From NCBI GenBank assembly GCA_019113675.1, contig DXHA01000010.1:1-64000 (forward strand): a stretch of DNA of 64,000 nucleotides, read 5' to 3'. Source of the DNA: Candidatus Yaniella excrementigallinarum (GTDB lineage: Bacteria; Actinomycetota; Actinomycetes; Actinomycetales; Micrococcaceae). Below are positions 47,909-61,240 of the stretch, piece after piece. The stretch's first letter is position 1. Each line of letters opens with the position of its first letter. The position numbers and the translations under genes were made by a program. The notes beneath the pieces were generated by a model. The model did not search any database and was not told the DNA's origin. It was given only the letters and a program-made list of their open reading frames with translations.

Positions 47909-49003
47909 ATGGAACAACTCGGATACTTTGATGACATCACAGCTGATGATCTGAAGGCCATGGCTGCCGCCACTGGTCCTAAGGTCAGTATTTTTCTGCC
48001 AACCGCGCCCCCACAGCACCAACCTCAGGACACCGCTACACGGGTGAAATCACTGGTCAATGAGGCCCGCCGCAAATTAGTGAATGCCGGTGTCCCAGAA
48101 TCGGATGCAAAAGACATGCTGGCGTCCTTCGATGCTATTGCTACTGATGCACCGTTCCTTCGGCAACAGGGCGAGTCTCTGGCCTTATTTGGTGCACGGG
48201 GACTCAACCTTGTTTATCGGTTGGGCGTACCCGTTGCTGAACACACGCAGGTTGCAGAACATTTTGTACTACGCCCCATTTCGGAAGCTCTTACAAAATC
48301 TCACGCCTTTTATATTTTGGGTGTGTCCAAGAACAAAGTTCGGCTCTTGGATGCCACCAAAGATTCCGTTGTCCAACTTGACTTACAAGATATTGTGCCC
48401 GCATCTTTCGAAGATGTCTTCGATACCGACGATCGTCAGGCACAGCTACAGAACCGGTCCGTCGGCACTAACGGAACGATATTCCACGGCCATGGCGGTG
48501 CTGCCGATGCCCAAACAACCGAAGCCCAACAATACCTATACGAAGTTGGGGCATCCCTGGGTGACCTACTCGGTCGGGCCCGGTCTCAACCTATGGTGCT
48601 TGCTACAGTTTCCGAAGCGGTGCCCACGTTGAAAGCCTCCTCGTCTTATCCGGTTATCGCTGAAGACTTTATTGCTGGAAATCCCGATGTGTCGTCCAAC
48701 CGCGATCTACAAACTGCCGGTTGGGAAGTAGTACGACCACGTTTTGCGTCAAATGATGACGCTGCCTTCGAACGCTTTGCTGATGTTTCGGGTACCGGCT
48801 TGGGTGAAGTCCAGCCTGACCTCATTCGTGAAGCAGCCGTTGCTGGTCGGGTGGATACGCTATTCATTAATCCGTCATTGAATGCTTCCGACGGAACAGG
48901 TGATGTCAACACCGCTATCCTGCACACCAAGCTCAATTCTGGTGACGTCGTCATTATCTCTGATGGTCGGGTTGAAAACGTTGCAGCCCTAATGCGTTAC
49001 TGA
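47909..49003 (+). CDS. Bacterial archaeo-eukaryotic release factor family 3 (baeRF3, eRF1-like) protein
   Basis: SIFLPTAPPQHQPQDTATRVKSLVNEARRKL; SHAFYILGVSKNKVRLLDAT; FHGHGGAADAQ...YLYEVGASLGDLL; C-terminal AILHTKLNSGDVVII. Confidence 0.8.
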   Translation: MEQLGYFDDITADDLKAMAAATGPKVSIFLPTAPPQHQPQDTATRVKSLVNEARRKLVNAGVPESDAKDMLASFDAIATDAPFLRQQGESLALFGARGLNLVYRLGVPVAEHTQVAEHFVLRPISEALTKSHAFYILGVSKNKVRLLDATKDSVVQLDLQDIVPASFEDVFDTDDRQAQLQNRSVGTNGTIFHGHGGAADAQTTEAQQYLYEVGASLGDLLGRARSQPMVLATVSEAVPTLKASSSYPVIAEDFIAGNPDVSSNRDLQTAGWEVVRPRFASNDDAAFERFADVSGTGLGEVQPDLIREAAVAGRVDTLFINPSLNASDGTGDVNTAILHTKLNSGDVVIISDGRVENVAALMRY

Positions 49004-49019
49004 TACTAGAGCAGCACTG

Positions 49020-49058
49020 CTAGCCCCTTGGTACCAGATACCGAGGGGCTAGTTTTTT
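49020..49058 (+). terminator. Rho-independent terminator downstream of the baeRF3 gene
   Basis: 14-bp arms ctagccccttggta/taccgaggggctag (one C-A type mismatch) followed by six T. Confidence 0.9.
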
Positions 49059-49136
49059 ATAGCAGCTTCATAAAAAGCCCAAGAAGCCGAATTTTGTGAC
49101 TTATTTCAAAATCTGACTGCAAAACATGGAAAGCTG

Positions 49137-49787
49137 ATGAATATGCGCTTGGATCACGTTTCTTATGCTGTAGGCCCCGAAGGGCTCGTCGCTACCGCTG
49201 ACAAAATGAGTCAAAAATTAGGTATCGACTGGGTTAATGGTGGTATCCACCCACGCTTCGGGACTCGTAATTTATTTTTCCCGATGGAAAACCGTCAATA
49301 CTTTGAAATAGTTGAAGTTCTAGAACACCCGGCCGCCGAAAAGGCACCATTCGGGCAGGCTGTCCGCGCCCGGTCGAGTATGGGCGGTGGCTGGATGGGC
49401 TGGGTCGTCTCTGTTGACGATATGGCCCCCTTCGAGGAGCGTCTGGATCGACGAGCGGTCCCGGGAGGGCGTACCTTTCCGGACGGGCGAACACTGGAAT
49501 GGGAGCAAATAGGGATTAAGGGACTCATCGCAGACCCACAGGTGCCATATATTCTCCGGTGGCTTGAGGGTACCGAAGCCTTGCATCCATCTCAGGCAGA
49601 GCCAGCACAGGCCGCGATCAATTCCATTACTATCGCGGGCAACCGGCCACGAGTTCGCGATTGGTTGGGACTTGGAGACACAGACGAACTCGTCGAGGAC
49701 CTTAATATCAAATATATCTCCCCGTCCGGTACACCCGGTATTGCAGAAGTAAGCTTTTCAACGCCCAAGGGTACAGTCACTATTTAA
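49137..49787 (+). CDS. VOC/glyoxalase-like domain protein
   Basis: MRLDHVSYAVGPEGLVATADKMSQKLGIDWVNGGIHPRFGTRNLFFPMENRQYFEIVEVLEHPA. Confidence 0.8.
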   Translation: MNMRLDHVSYAVGPEGLVATADKMSQKLGIDWVNGGIHPRFGTRNLFFPMENRQYFEIVEVLEHPAAEKAPFGQAVRARSSMGGGWMGWVVSVDDMAPFEERLDRRAVPGGRTFPDGRTLEWEQIGIKGLIADPQVPYILRWLEGTEALHPSQAEPAQAAINSITIAGNRPRVRDWLGLGDTDELVEDLNIKYISPSGTPGIAEVSFSTPKGTVTI

Positions 49788-49812
49788 CGCTATGCCCTGC
49801 CTGTGACCGGTA

Positions 49813-50442
49813 TTATGCATGAGCTGGCACAGTGCAGGGATCGAATACAACTCGCATCGAACTAAACCAGCCTTTACGACGGTAAACTATTAACATGGCG
49901 GCAATGAGCACCGCAGGGCCTAGCCCGGACAACATATCGATCATCGTGTCGTAATTATTTAATTGGGCTAATTCTCCCGGGCTAAAGAGATGATCGTAAG
50001 CAAACTCGCCCATCTCCCATAGCACGGCGATCAAGACCTTGATTGCTAGTAAGACAAGAACTTCAAACCACAGCGGAAACGTAATACTGTACCGTTGCGA
50101 TGTTGCGCTAAGCACGACCAAAATTATTAACGTAACAACAAACCCTGAATATAAGTGGACTAGAGTATCCCAGATCGGCCAGACATCGTAACGGTTTAAT
50201 ACCCCGCTGGTATATGGCCCAGCTAATAGCAGGAGCGCATAATGACTTTGCACTCTGATAGGAAAATATAAATTAATCCATCGGTCTATGAGGATGGGAA
50301 GAAGGATCGCGGGCAATAAAGCCGCCGGAATGATCACCAGCCCACATTTTTGTTGTGTCAGCAGTACTAGCACCGTGCCAATGAAAATCAGGAGGGATGT
50401 TCCGATGGGGAGGAAGCGCTTGGCCAGCACACGTGGGACCAT
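49813..50442 (-). CDS. Multi-TM hypothetical membrane protein (DUF2238-like)
   Basis: Several hydrophobic helices; WDTLVHLYSGF and ALLWEMGEFAYD-type motif (VLWEMGEFAYDHLF). Confidence 0.6.
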   Translation of the reverse strand: MVPRVLAKRFLPIGTSLLIFIGTVLVLLTQQKCGLVIIPAALLPAILLPILIDRWINLYFPIRVQSHYALLLLAGPYTSGVLNRYDVWPIWDTLVHLYSGFVVTLIILVVLSATSQRYSITFPLWFEVLVLLAIKVLIAVLWEMGEFAYDHLFSPGELAQLNNYDTMIDMLSGLGPAVLIAAMLIVYRRKGWFSSMRVVFDPCTVPAHA

Positions 50443-50552
50443 GTGCCCAGAGTACCGTCGGTTTTCTCACCATGTAAGGCGCGGAATATCAGCTCGGTTT
50501 CGCCTCGGACACTTAGACACAGCCGTGATATAGGCCGTTTTATACTTCAAGC

Positions 50553-51386
50553 ATGTACGCCAAGCACGCCAGTAAACTCACTCATCAATTATTGGACTCT
50601 GTTCCAGTCGATTTGGCGGCGCAGCTCCAATCCTTTGATTGGAGCCAAGCTAAAATTATCGAGCGAGGCAAAGACCATATTATTTTGATTGCAGGGCATT
50701 TAGCCGTTGCGCGATTATCACGGTTTGACGACCCCGACTTGGCGCGAAAAGTGCGCTTACTTAAACAGCTTCGTCTCCCCTGGCATGTACCCACTCCCCT
50801 GTCTCATGTAGATCAAGGGGTGCTGCAGCGCTACATTCCCGGGACTGCCCATCCACACAATTCAGGTGACGTCGCAACACTGTCCCATGTCGTAGAAGTT
50901 CTAGAGAATTATGATACTGCCGGACTGGCCCTGGCAGACCCATTTGCTCAGCGCGGCAGGTTCACCGAGGATATGTTAACCCGGCTGGATACGGTAGTAG
51001 AAAATAAGATGGCCCGTGCTATTGCCGAGCATGTCCACGGGTGGACTGACGACGGTATTGGCGCTGGGCTAGTACACGGCGACCTAGCAGGCCATAATAT
51101 GCATTGGGTAGATGGCCAGCTGATTGGCATCCTCGATTGGGATTACGCTGCGCTATGGGACACAGCATTGAACGCGACCTACCTAAGCCTCTGGCACGGT
51201 GTCCCCTTAGACGATATTAGCGCAACGCCCCATCGGGCTCGAGTATGGTCGGGAGCCCTTGGACTCTACGCCCTAGCCGATGCGCTAACCTGGGATATCT
51301 CACCGGCAGGTTGGCGGCGACTCAATAAGAAGGTTCAGCCGCGTATTCTCAAGGCCTATCACTCTTTGGCTCATTCTGAAGCTTAG
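50553..51386 (+). CDS. Aminoglycoside phosphotransferase-family (APH) kinase-like protein
   Basis: GLVHGDLAGHNMHWVDGQLIGILDWDYAALWD catalytic signature. Confidence 0.82.
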   Translation: MYAKHASKLTHQLLDSVPVDLAAQLQSFDWSQAKIIERGKDHIILIAGHLAVARLSRFDDPDLARKVRLLKQLRLPWHVPTPLSHVDQGVLQRYIPGTAHPHNSGDVATLSHVVEVLENYDTAGLALADPFAQRGRFTEDMLTRLDTVVENKMARAIAEHVHGWTDDGIGAGLVHGDLAGHNMHWVDGQLIGILDWDYAALWDTALNATYLSLWHGVPLDDISATPHRARVWSGALGLYALADALTWDISPAGWRRLNKKVQPRILKAYHSLAHSEA

Positions 51387-52450
51387 CGGAAGCGACTAAC
51401 TGCTAGGTCACGCACCGATTGTGAACTAACCCAATCTGCGGCCGAACCGTCACAAAGCAGATCAGCTCCAAGCCGGGCGAAACCCAAAGAGGTTTGAAAA
51501 CCATACCCAGATTGCCCGGCCAACCAGAAAAACCCTGGGTGCTCATCGAAACCAAGCACTGGAACACCATCAGATGACTCGGTGCGCAATCCCGTCCAAG
51601 AGCTACGCACTCCGGTGATATTTAACGTAGTATCGGCATGGATTTGGTCAATCATGGCATCAATATCTGAACGATGCGGTTGTGCATCCTCGGCAATTGA
51701 CGGCACGGAGTCCTGTGGTGAGGCCAAAATAGCCGATGAATCCTCGTACCGATAATAATATCCACCGATTTTCATTACCATGCAACGATCCGGTGCGATC
51801 GGAGTATCAGTTTCTAAAACTGCCGCGGTGCGGCGCAACGGTACAAGTCCTAGCGGGGCAATACCGAAAAGTTCGGCCACTGGGTCAGCCCATGCGCCTG
51901 CGGCATTGACCACAACCGATGCAGCACATTTACCCTGAGGTGTTCTGACCTGCCAGAGACCATCACTAAAGTGTGCATCGATTACAGGTTCGGCAAGCCG
52001 AATCGTCAGGTTTGGTGCATCTTCAATGAGCCAGTCAAGCATTGCTGACGCATCAATTCGCAGTGAACGGTCGTCCAAGGAACCGGCGGTAAATCGTTGT
52101 GGGCGCAGTTCGCTAACGGTGGCATGCAGAGTATGAAAGTCCTGTCGAAGCTGGCCCGGGAAGGCTTCAGCCTCGACTTCTTCGTCTGTTCCAACCATCA
52201 TGAACGAAGACGGCCACACTACGGGTTGGGCAAGTTCTTGCTGTTGGCGCTGAATCATGCCCACCGTAATATCGGTCAGTTCCCGTACAGCAGCCGGGCC
52301 ATACCCAAGCACCAATTGTTGGGCTGACCGGCCAGAGGTGTGATAGGCCAGCTGATCCTCGGCTTCTAGAAGGGTCACGGACTGTCCACGTTGGGACAGC
52401 TCCCTACCCAGCGATATCCCGGCAATACCGCCACCAATAATAAGAATCAC
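51383..52450 (-). CDS. FAD-dependent oxidoreductase of the DAO/D-arginine dehydrogenase type
   Basis: MILIIGGGIAGISLGRELSQRGQSVTLLEAE; VVNAAGAWADPVAELFGI; WLAGQSGYGFQTSLGFARLGADLL. Confidence 0.88.
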   Translation of the reverse strand: MILIIGGGIAGISLGRELSQRGQSVTLLEAEDQLAYHTSGRSAQQLVLGYGPAAVRELTDITVGMIQRQQQELAQPVVWPSSFMMVGTDEEVEAEAFPGQLRQDFHTLHATVSELRPQRFTAGSLDDRSLRIDASAMLDWLIEDAPNLTIRLAEPVIDAHFSDGLWQVRTPQGKCAASVVVNAAGAWADPVAELFGIAPLGLVPLRRTAAVLETDTPIAPDRCMVMKIGGYYYRYEDSSAILASPQDSVPSIAEDAQPHRSDIDAMIDQIHADTTLNITGVRSSWTGLRTESSDGVPVLGFDEHPGFFWLAGQSGYGFQTSLGFARLGADLLCDGSAADWVSSQSVRDLAVSRFR

Positions 52451-52506
52451 GTTTGAGGCCTAGCTTTAGTCGTAGACGGATCCAGATTTATATACTTCGT
52501 TGGTCT

Positions 52507-52533
52507 GCAACGGGCAGCACTGCTGCCCGTTGC
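52507..52533. terminator. Hairpin at the end of the gatCAB operon
   Basis: 12-bp perfect stem gcaacgggcagc-act-gctgcccgttgc; no strong T-run on the minus strand. Confidence 0.55.
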
Positions 52534-52546
52534 AAAACCAGAGAAT

Positions 52547-54019
52547 TTAGCCAATCTTCTCTAGGATGATTTCTCTTACGCGACCGGCATCTGCTTGGCC
52601 TTTTGTCGCTTTCATAACCGGACCAATCAACGCGCCAACTGCTTTCATGTGGCCACCTTTAATCCGTTCGACGACATCGGGGTTGGCTGCCATGGCATCT
52701 TCTACTGCCGTCGTCAGTGCTCCTTCATCGGAAACTACCGCTAGCGAACGTGCTTGGACAACTTCACTTGGACGGCCTTCCCCCTCAGCAATGTGTCCGA
52801 CGACTTGGCGTGCGATCTTGTCGTTGATGGTCTTGTCTGCAATCAGCGATTCAAGTTCCACCACGTCAGCCGGTGTGACGCCCAGGGCTTCAGGTGCGAC
52901 CCCCTTCTCATTGGCGATACGTGCGATCTCGCCCATCCACCATTTGCGAGCAGCTTCTGGAGTGGCTCCAGCGCTTACGGTGGCTTCGATTTCATCAAGT
53001 AGCCCGGCCGCAACGACGTCACGAAATTCGGTTTCACTATAGGGCCACTGCTGACGTAACCGATGGCGCCGTTGAAGCGGGTTTTCTGGCAGTTCGGCGC
53101 GCAAACGCTCTATCCAGGCCTCGTCGGTGACTACGGGCACTAGGTCCGGGTCCGGGAAGTAACGATAGTCATCGGCATCGGATTTTGGTCGGCCTGAGCG
53201 TGTCGAACGTGCCTCTTCATCCCAATGTCGTGTCTCTTGGGTGATCGTATCGCCAGCATCGAGTACTTTGGCTTGGCGGATAATTTCAGATTCCACGGCT
53301 GCAGCTACAGCACGCGTGGAGTTTACGTTTTTGGTTTCGGTACGTGTGCCGAAAGCTTGTGCACCAATGGGCATCAGCGAGACGTTGGCATCGCAACGAA
53401 TATTACCGCGTTCCATGCGGGCATCTGAGACGCCCAATGCTTTGACGATATCTCGTATAGTTGCCAAATAGGCACGCGCTAATTCCGGTGCTCGCTCTCC
53501 AGCACCGGTGATAGGCCGGGATACGATTTCTACTAGCGGTACACCTGCACGGTTGTAATCCACCAGTGAAGCCGAAGCATCGTGGATGCGTCCAGTTGAG
53601 CCAATGTGGGTGAGTTTTCCGGCGTCTTCTTCCAGGTGGGCTCGTTCAATTTCGACCCGGAAAATTTCACCATCATCAAGTTCCACATCTACATATCCGT
53701 CGTAGGCGATAGCTGGTTCAGCCTGCGAGGTTTGATAGTTTTTACCTAGATCTGGGTAAAAATATTGTTTACGTGAAAACCGCGATTCTGGCGCAATCGT
53801 ACAATTCAACGCCAATCCTAGTTTGATACCGTACTCGATACCGGTGGCATTTATCGCCGGTAATGTGCCTGGCATACCGAGATCGGACGCGGTGACATTG
53901 GAGTTAGGCTGGTCCCCAAAAGCGTTGGTCGCGGTAGAAAACATCTTGGTAGCGGTGTTGAGTTCTACGTGAACCTCAAAACCGAGGACGGGTTCATAAT
54001 TTTGCAATACGGATTTCAT
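52547..54019 (-). CDS. gatB: Asp-tRNA(Asn)/Glu-tRNA(Gln) amidotransferase subunit B
   Basis: YEPVLGFEVHVELNT; VEIERAHLEEDAGKLTHIG; VDYNRAGVPLVEIVSRP; DYRYFPDPDL; MKATKGQADAGRVREIILE. Confidence 0.95.
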   Translation of the reverse strand: MKSVLQNYEPVLGFEVHVELNTATKMFSTATNAFGDQPNSNVTASDLGMPGTLPAINATGIEYGIKLGLALNCTIAPESRFSRKQYFYPDLGKNYQTSQAEPAIAYDGYVDVELDDGEIFRVEIERAHLEEDAGKLTHIGSTGRIHDASASLVDYNRAGVPLVEIVSRPITGAGERAPELARAYLATIRDIVKALGVSDARMERGNIRCDANVSLMPIGAQAFGTRTETKNVNSTRAVAAAVESEIIRQAKVLDAGDTITQETRHWDEEARSTRSGRPKSDADDYRYFPDPDLVPVVTDEAWIERLRAELPENPLQRRHRLRQQWPYSETEFRDVVAAGLLDEIEATVSAGATPEAARKWWMGEIARIANEKGVAPEALGVTPADVVELESLIADKTINDKIARQVVGHIAEGEGRPSEVVQARSLAVVSDEGALTTAVEDAMAANPDVVERIKGGHMKAVGALIGPVMKATKGQADAGRVREIILEKIG

Positions 54020-55290
54020 TTTGTTGCTCCTGCCGTGGTTTCAACGACGGCGCTGATGCGGTAAACCAGTTCGTCTGCGTAAGTAGGTGCACAGATATGC
54101 ATACCTGCCACACTGGCAGCAGGCAGGCCGGCCAGCGATGCACCGACTCCCGGGTTGGTCGAGTCGTATTCTTCGCCCTGTTCAAGGGTTGCCGGCACAG
54201 CAATGGCATCTACGGTTTCAAAGGCTGTTTTGTAGTCGTTGATGATTTCGGTACGAACTTTTTGCGCCGGGAAGAAATGGGTATTGATCGTGCCGGCTGA
54301 CAATAGGTGGGTGCCGATAATAATGCGGCGTTTTGTCGCATACCCAAACCCGGCGCCACGTGAGGCAATAATGACGTCTTCAACGGTTGCGCCGTCTGGA
54401 GTTACCCGGTTTCCGAACCGAATGCCATCAAATTTGGCTAGGTTCGCAGAAAATTCTGCGGCACCAATAATATGAGCAGCCTGGCGAGCCTGTGTCAGCG
54501 ACTCAAGGCTAACCTGCGTGGTTTGTACACCGGCAGATTGTAGTGCGGTGACACCGTTTTGGTACTGCACCCAAGCGTCGTCGGAAACATCGGCTGGCTG
54601 GGAAAGGATGGTCCCAACGGTTAGCCCAGAGATCTCAGTTGAGTTACCAAAATCCCAGTCATGGTCCAAGCTAGTGGGATCAAGCTCATCAGGGCCCAAC
54701 AAGATCTGATGAAGAGCTAAGACATCATCGGTTGTACGGCCAATTGGGGTGACGGTATCCATAGACGACACTGCCGCAACCACACCGTACCGTGAAATAG
54801 CGCCATAGGTTGGTTTGACTGCTACTACACCGGTTTGAGCGGCAATATGTCGGGCGGTGCCGGCAGTATCGGATACAACAGCAAATGGGGCTTGGCGGTC
54901 AGCGACAGCTTGATGGGCACCAGAATCTGGTCCCATACCGAACTCAGAAACTTTGGCCTTGGCCAAAATCGGCAACCCTGCCGCCCGAAGTTTCGATACT
55001 GCAGTCGCAGCATAGGGGGCAATCCAGCCCGCCAGGTAATCAGAGCCAGCGGCAGTTGGCATAGTGTCTGTGACAAAGACATCGGAAATGACCACGGGAA
55101 CACCGGCCATTGGGTGATTATATTGGCCGGCATCAACGGCTTCTGCAACAGCTAGAGCATCCTCAGCGTTGACATAGGCGTAGGCGTCGTCGCCGGCATT
55201 CAAGTGTGCCTGGAGTAACTGCACGGCAGTCGTTTCACCAGCCCGCAGTTTTGCGGCCATATCTGTGGCGGTAAGTTGTGTGAGCTCCAT
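54016..55290 (-). CDS. gatA: GatA-like protein (amidotransferase subunit A homologue), predicted amidase-inactive
   Basis: Alignable to GatA (MAGVPVVISDVFVT; LPILAKAKVSEFGMG; VKPTYGAISRYGVVAAVSSMDTVTPIGRT; LAKFDGIRFGNRV; YATKRRIIIGTHLLSAG; AQKVRTEI) but lacks the Ser-cisSer-Lys triad; located between gatC and gatB. Confidence 0.85.
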   Translation of the reverse strand: MELTQLTATDMAAKLRAGETTAVQLLQAHLNAGDDAYAYVNAEDALAVAEAVDAGQYNHPMAGVPVVISDVFVTDTMPTAAGSDYLAGWIAPYAATAVSKLRAAGLPILAKAKVSEFGMGPDSGAHQAVADRQAPFAVVSDTAGTARHIAAQTGVVAVKPTYGAISRYGVVAAVSSMDTVTPIGRTTDDVLALHQILLGPDELDPTSLDHDWDFGNSTEISGLTVGTILSQPADVSDDAWVQYQNGVTALQSAGVQTTQVSLESLTQARQAAHIIGAAEFSANLAKFDGIRFGNRVTPDGATVEDVIIASRGAGFGYATKRRIIIGTHLLSAGTINTHFFPAQKVRTEIINDYKTAFETVDAIAVPATLEQGEEYDSTNPGVGASLAGLPAASVAGMHICAPTYADELVYRISAVVETTAGATK

Positions 55291-55556
55291 TATTCTCCAT
55301 CCAGAATTGCAGGGACCATAAATTGTCCGTCTTGGGCCTCAGGTGCCCCCGATAGCGCCTGGTCATTGGTGAGCTCATGTGCCGCAACATCAGCACGGAA
55401 CTTGTTGTTGACGGGCAGCGGATTGACGGTGGCGGACAGTTGTTCATCTGCGGTGACCGTCAGGGAGGCGATAATGGGATCGAATTCTGCTGTCAAACGT
55501 TGGCGTTCGTCCTCCGTCAATGCGATGTGGGCGGTCGCTGCTATCTTGTCAACCAT
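55290..55556 (-). CDS. gatC: Asp-tRNA(Asn)/Glu-tRNA(Gln) amidotransferase subunit C
   Basis: IAATAHIALTEDERQRLTAEFDPIIASL...LTNDQALSGAPEAQDGQFMVPAIL; TAATG overlap with gatA. Confidence 0.85.
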   Translation of the reverse strand: MVDKIAATAHIALTEDERQRLTAEFDPIIASLTVTADEQLSATVNPLPVNNKFRADVAAHELTNDQALSGAPEAQDGQFMVPAILDGE

Positions 55557-55578
55557 GAATCTCCTTTACTAGGTTTCT

Positions 55579-56081
55579 TTAGTTTAAAGGATGGACATAG
55601 ACCAAAAAGGTTTCGAGTCCTTCTTGGTGGTCCACTATGCCGGCGGTGTATAAGTTCCAGTCCCGGTCCGGTGCACGCTGGAATCCCATGGCGTGGTACA
55701 TCGTCTGGGCGGTGGTCATCGATGGCATGGTGGTAATAACTACACCCGTTCGATGCTCGGCGCGGGCAAAATCTATTACGTATTGTACGAGACTGCGGCC
55801 GATACCGTGGCCTTGAAATCCCGGTTCGACAGCCAGCATACGAAATTCCAGTTCGTTGTCGTAGGCTACTTCCGCGGCCTCTGACCCCGGTGGTGCAATG
55901 TTGAGGCTTCCCACGACCTTGCCATCGAGTTCCGCTGCATAGAGGTGCTGCGCACGGCCAGCAATATCGGTTAGCGCTGCCACATAAGGATCGGTTGGAC
56001 CAATATGGCCCGATGACACGTAGGCAGCGTAAGTCAGTTCGCGGATGGCCTGGTAGTCAGTTTCGACCGCGGGTCGGATCC

Positions 56082-56088
<7 letters not shown>
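55579..56088 (-). CDS. GNAT-family N-acetyltransferase
   Basis: EFRMLAVEPGFQGHGIGRSLVQYVIDFA. Confidence 0.85.
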
Positions 56089-60082
<3,994 letters not shown>

Positions 60083-60086
<4 letters not shown>

Positions 60087-61240
60087 TCGACCTCGATTCC
60101 GTCGCCGGCGCCGCGTAACAGCATTGAGGGATTAATCGGACCGAAGCCGCGAACAGATTGGGGTGGTTGCGGGATAAGAATATAGCGTTCGTCTTCGGCC
60201 AAGACATTGGCGGTGAGTTGATCAACTAGCACCGTACCCGGATCCGCCAAGGCGGTTAACCTCGCGGCCAGATTCACCGTGGGCCCATAGATATCGCCCA
60301 ACCGGGACAACACACGGCCCCATACCACAGAGACACGTGCTGATGGCAGTACTGGGTCGTCACTGAGCGCCTGAGAAAGTGCCAGGGCGATATCAGCGCC
60401 GGCCTCCGGGGTTTCGGCGTTGAATAACACCTCATCGCCCACGGTTTTTACCAAGTGTCCTCCACCCACAGCGATAATCTCGGCGCAGGTCTGTTCAAAG
60501 CGTTGCACCATTTGGGCTAACGTGCGCTCGCTCATGGTGCGAGATAGCGCAGTGTAGGAGACCATGTCGGCAAATCCGACGGCACGTGCTAGGGGCAGTG
60601 GTGCGTCATCCTCAGTACCATCACGGCCTTCTTCTGATGCCGCTAAACCAGCTTCAACGCGCACCGTTAGCCGCTGCAATGCAGAATTGAGTTGGCGTCG
60701 ATACGAATAATTTACAACGTCTTCCAGCGACTCGATGATCGATGGCAGCATACGGACTACTTCACGGCGGGCATCCGGATCAGAGTAGTGCTCAGTGCTG
60801 ACCTTATCCTCCACTAGCGCTTCGATCTGCCAAACCACCATGCGGTCGGTCATTTGTCCGATTGAGCGGGCAATGGAGATCGCGGTCTCCTCGTTGAGGA
60901 CGTCTTCACGGACCAGCTCAACCATGGTTGCCATGGCAGCAACGTCTTGCTGAGTGAATACCTTTTCGTTTGCTTTGATATTGGGAAAGCCCATCGCTCG
61001 CCAAATTTTGCGCGCAGACACCACTGAAATGCCAAGCTCTTTGGCAAGGTCTCTGGGCGTCAAAAGACGTGGACCACCGATCAGTTCTTCATCGAGTACC
61101 TTGATAGCTTGGGTCCAGGTTTCGGAAAAAGGTTCAGCGTCGCCGAGGTCGGCTGATGTCGGGTTACTCTGTTGAACAATATCTAAGGGTCTGGTGGGTG
61201 TGGGATCTGTGTTGTTATCACCGGTTGAATTATTACTCAC
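60083..61240 (-). CDS. Class III adenylate/guanylate cyclase with N-terminal regulatory helical domain
   Basis: VGFADMVSYTALSR; HLVKTVGDEVLF; IYGPTVNLAARLTALADPGTVLVD; N-terminal LTPRDLAKELGISVVSARKIWRAMGFP... Confidence 0.92.

Noticed and set aside
52566-53042. 158-aa plus-strand Ser/Ala-rich ORF
   Set aside because: Antisense to gatB, with composition typical of shadow frames.
54016-55290. gatA as a frameshifted pseudogene
   Set aside because: The reading frame is intact for 424 aa, overlaps neighbours in the normal operon manner, and the raw sequence around each lost catalytic residue was re-translated by hand and agrees; divergence rather than frameshift.
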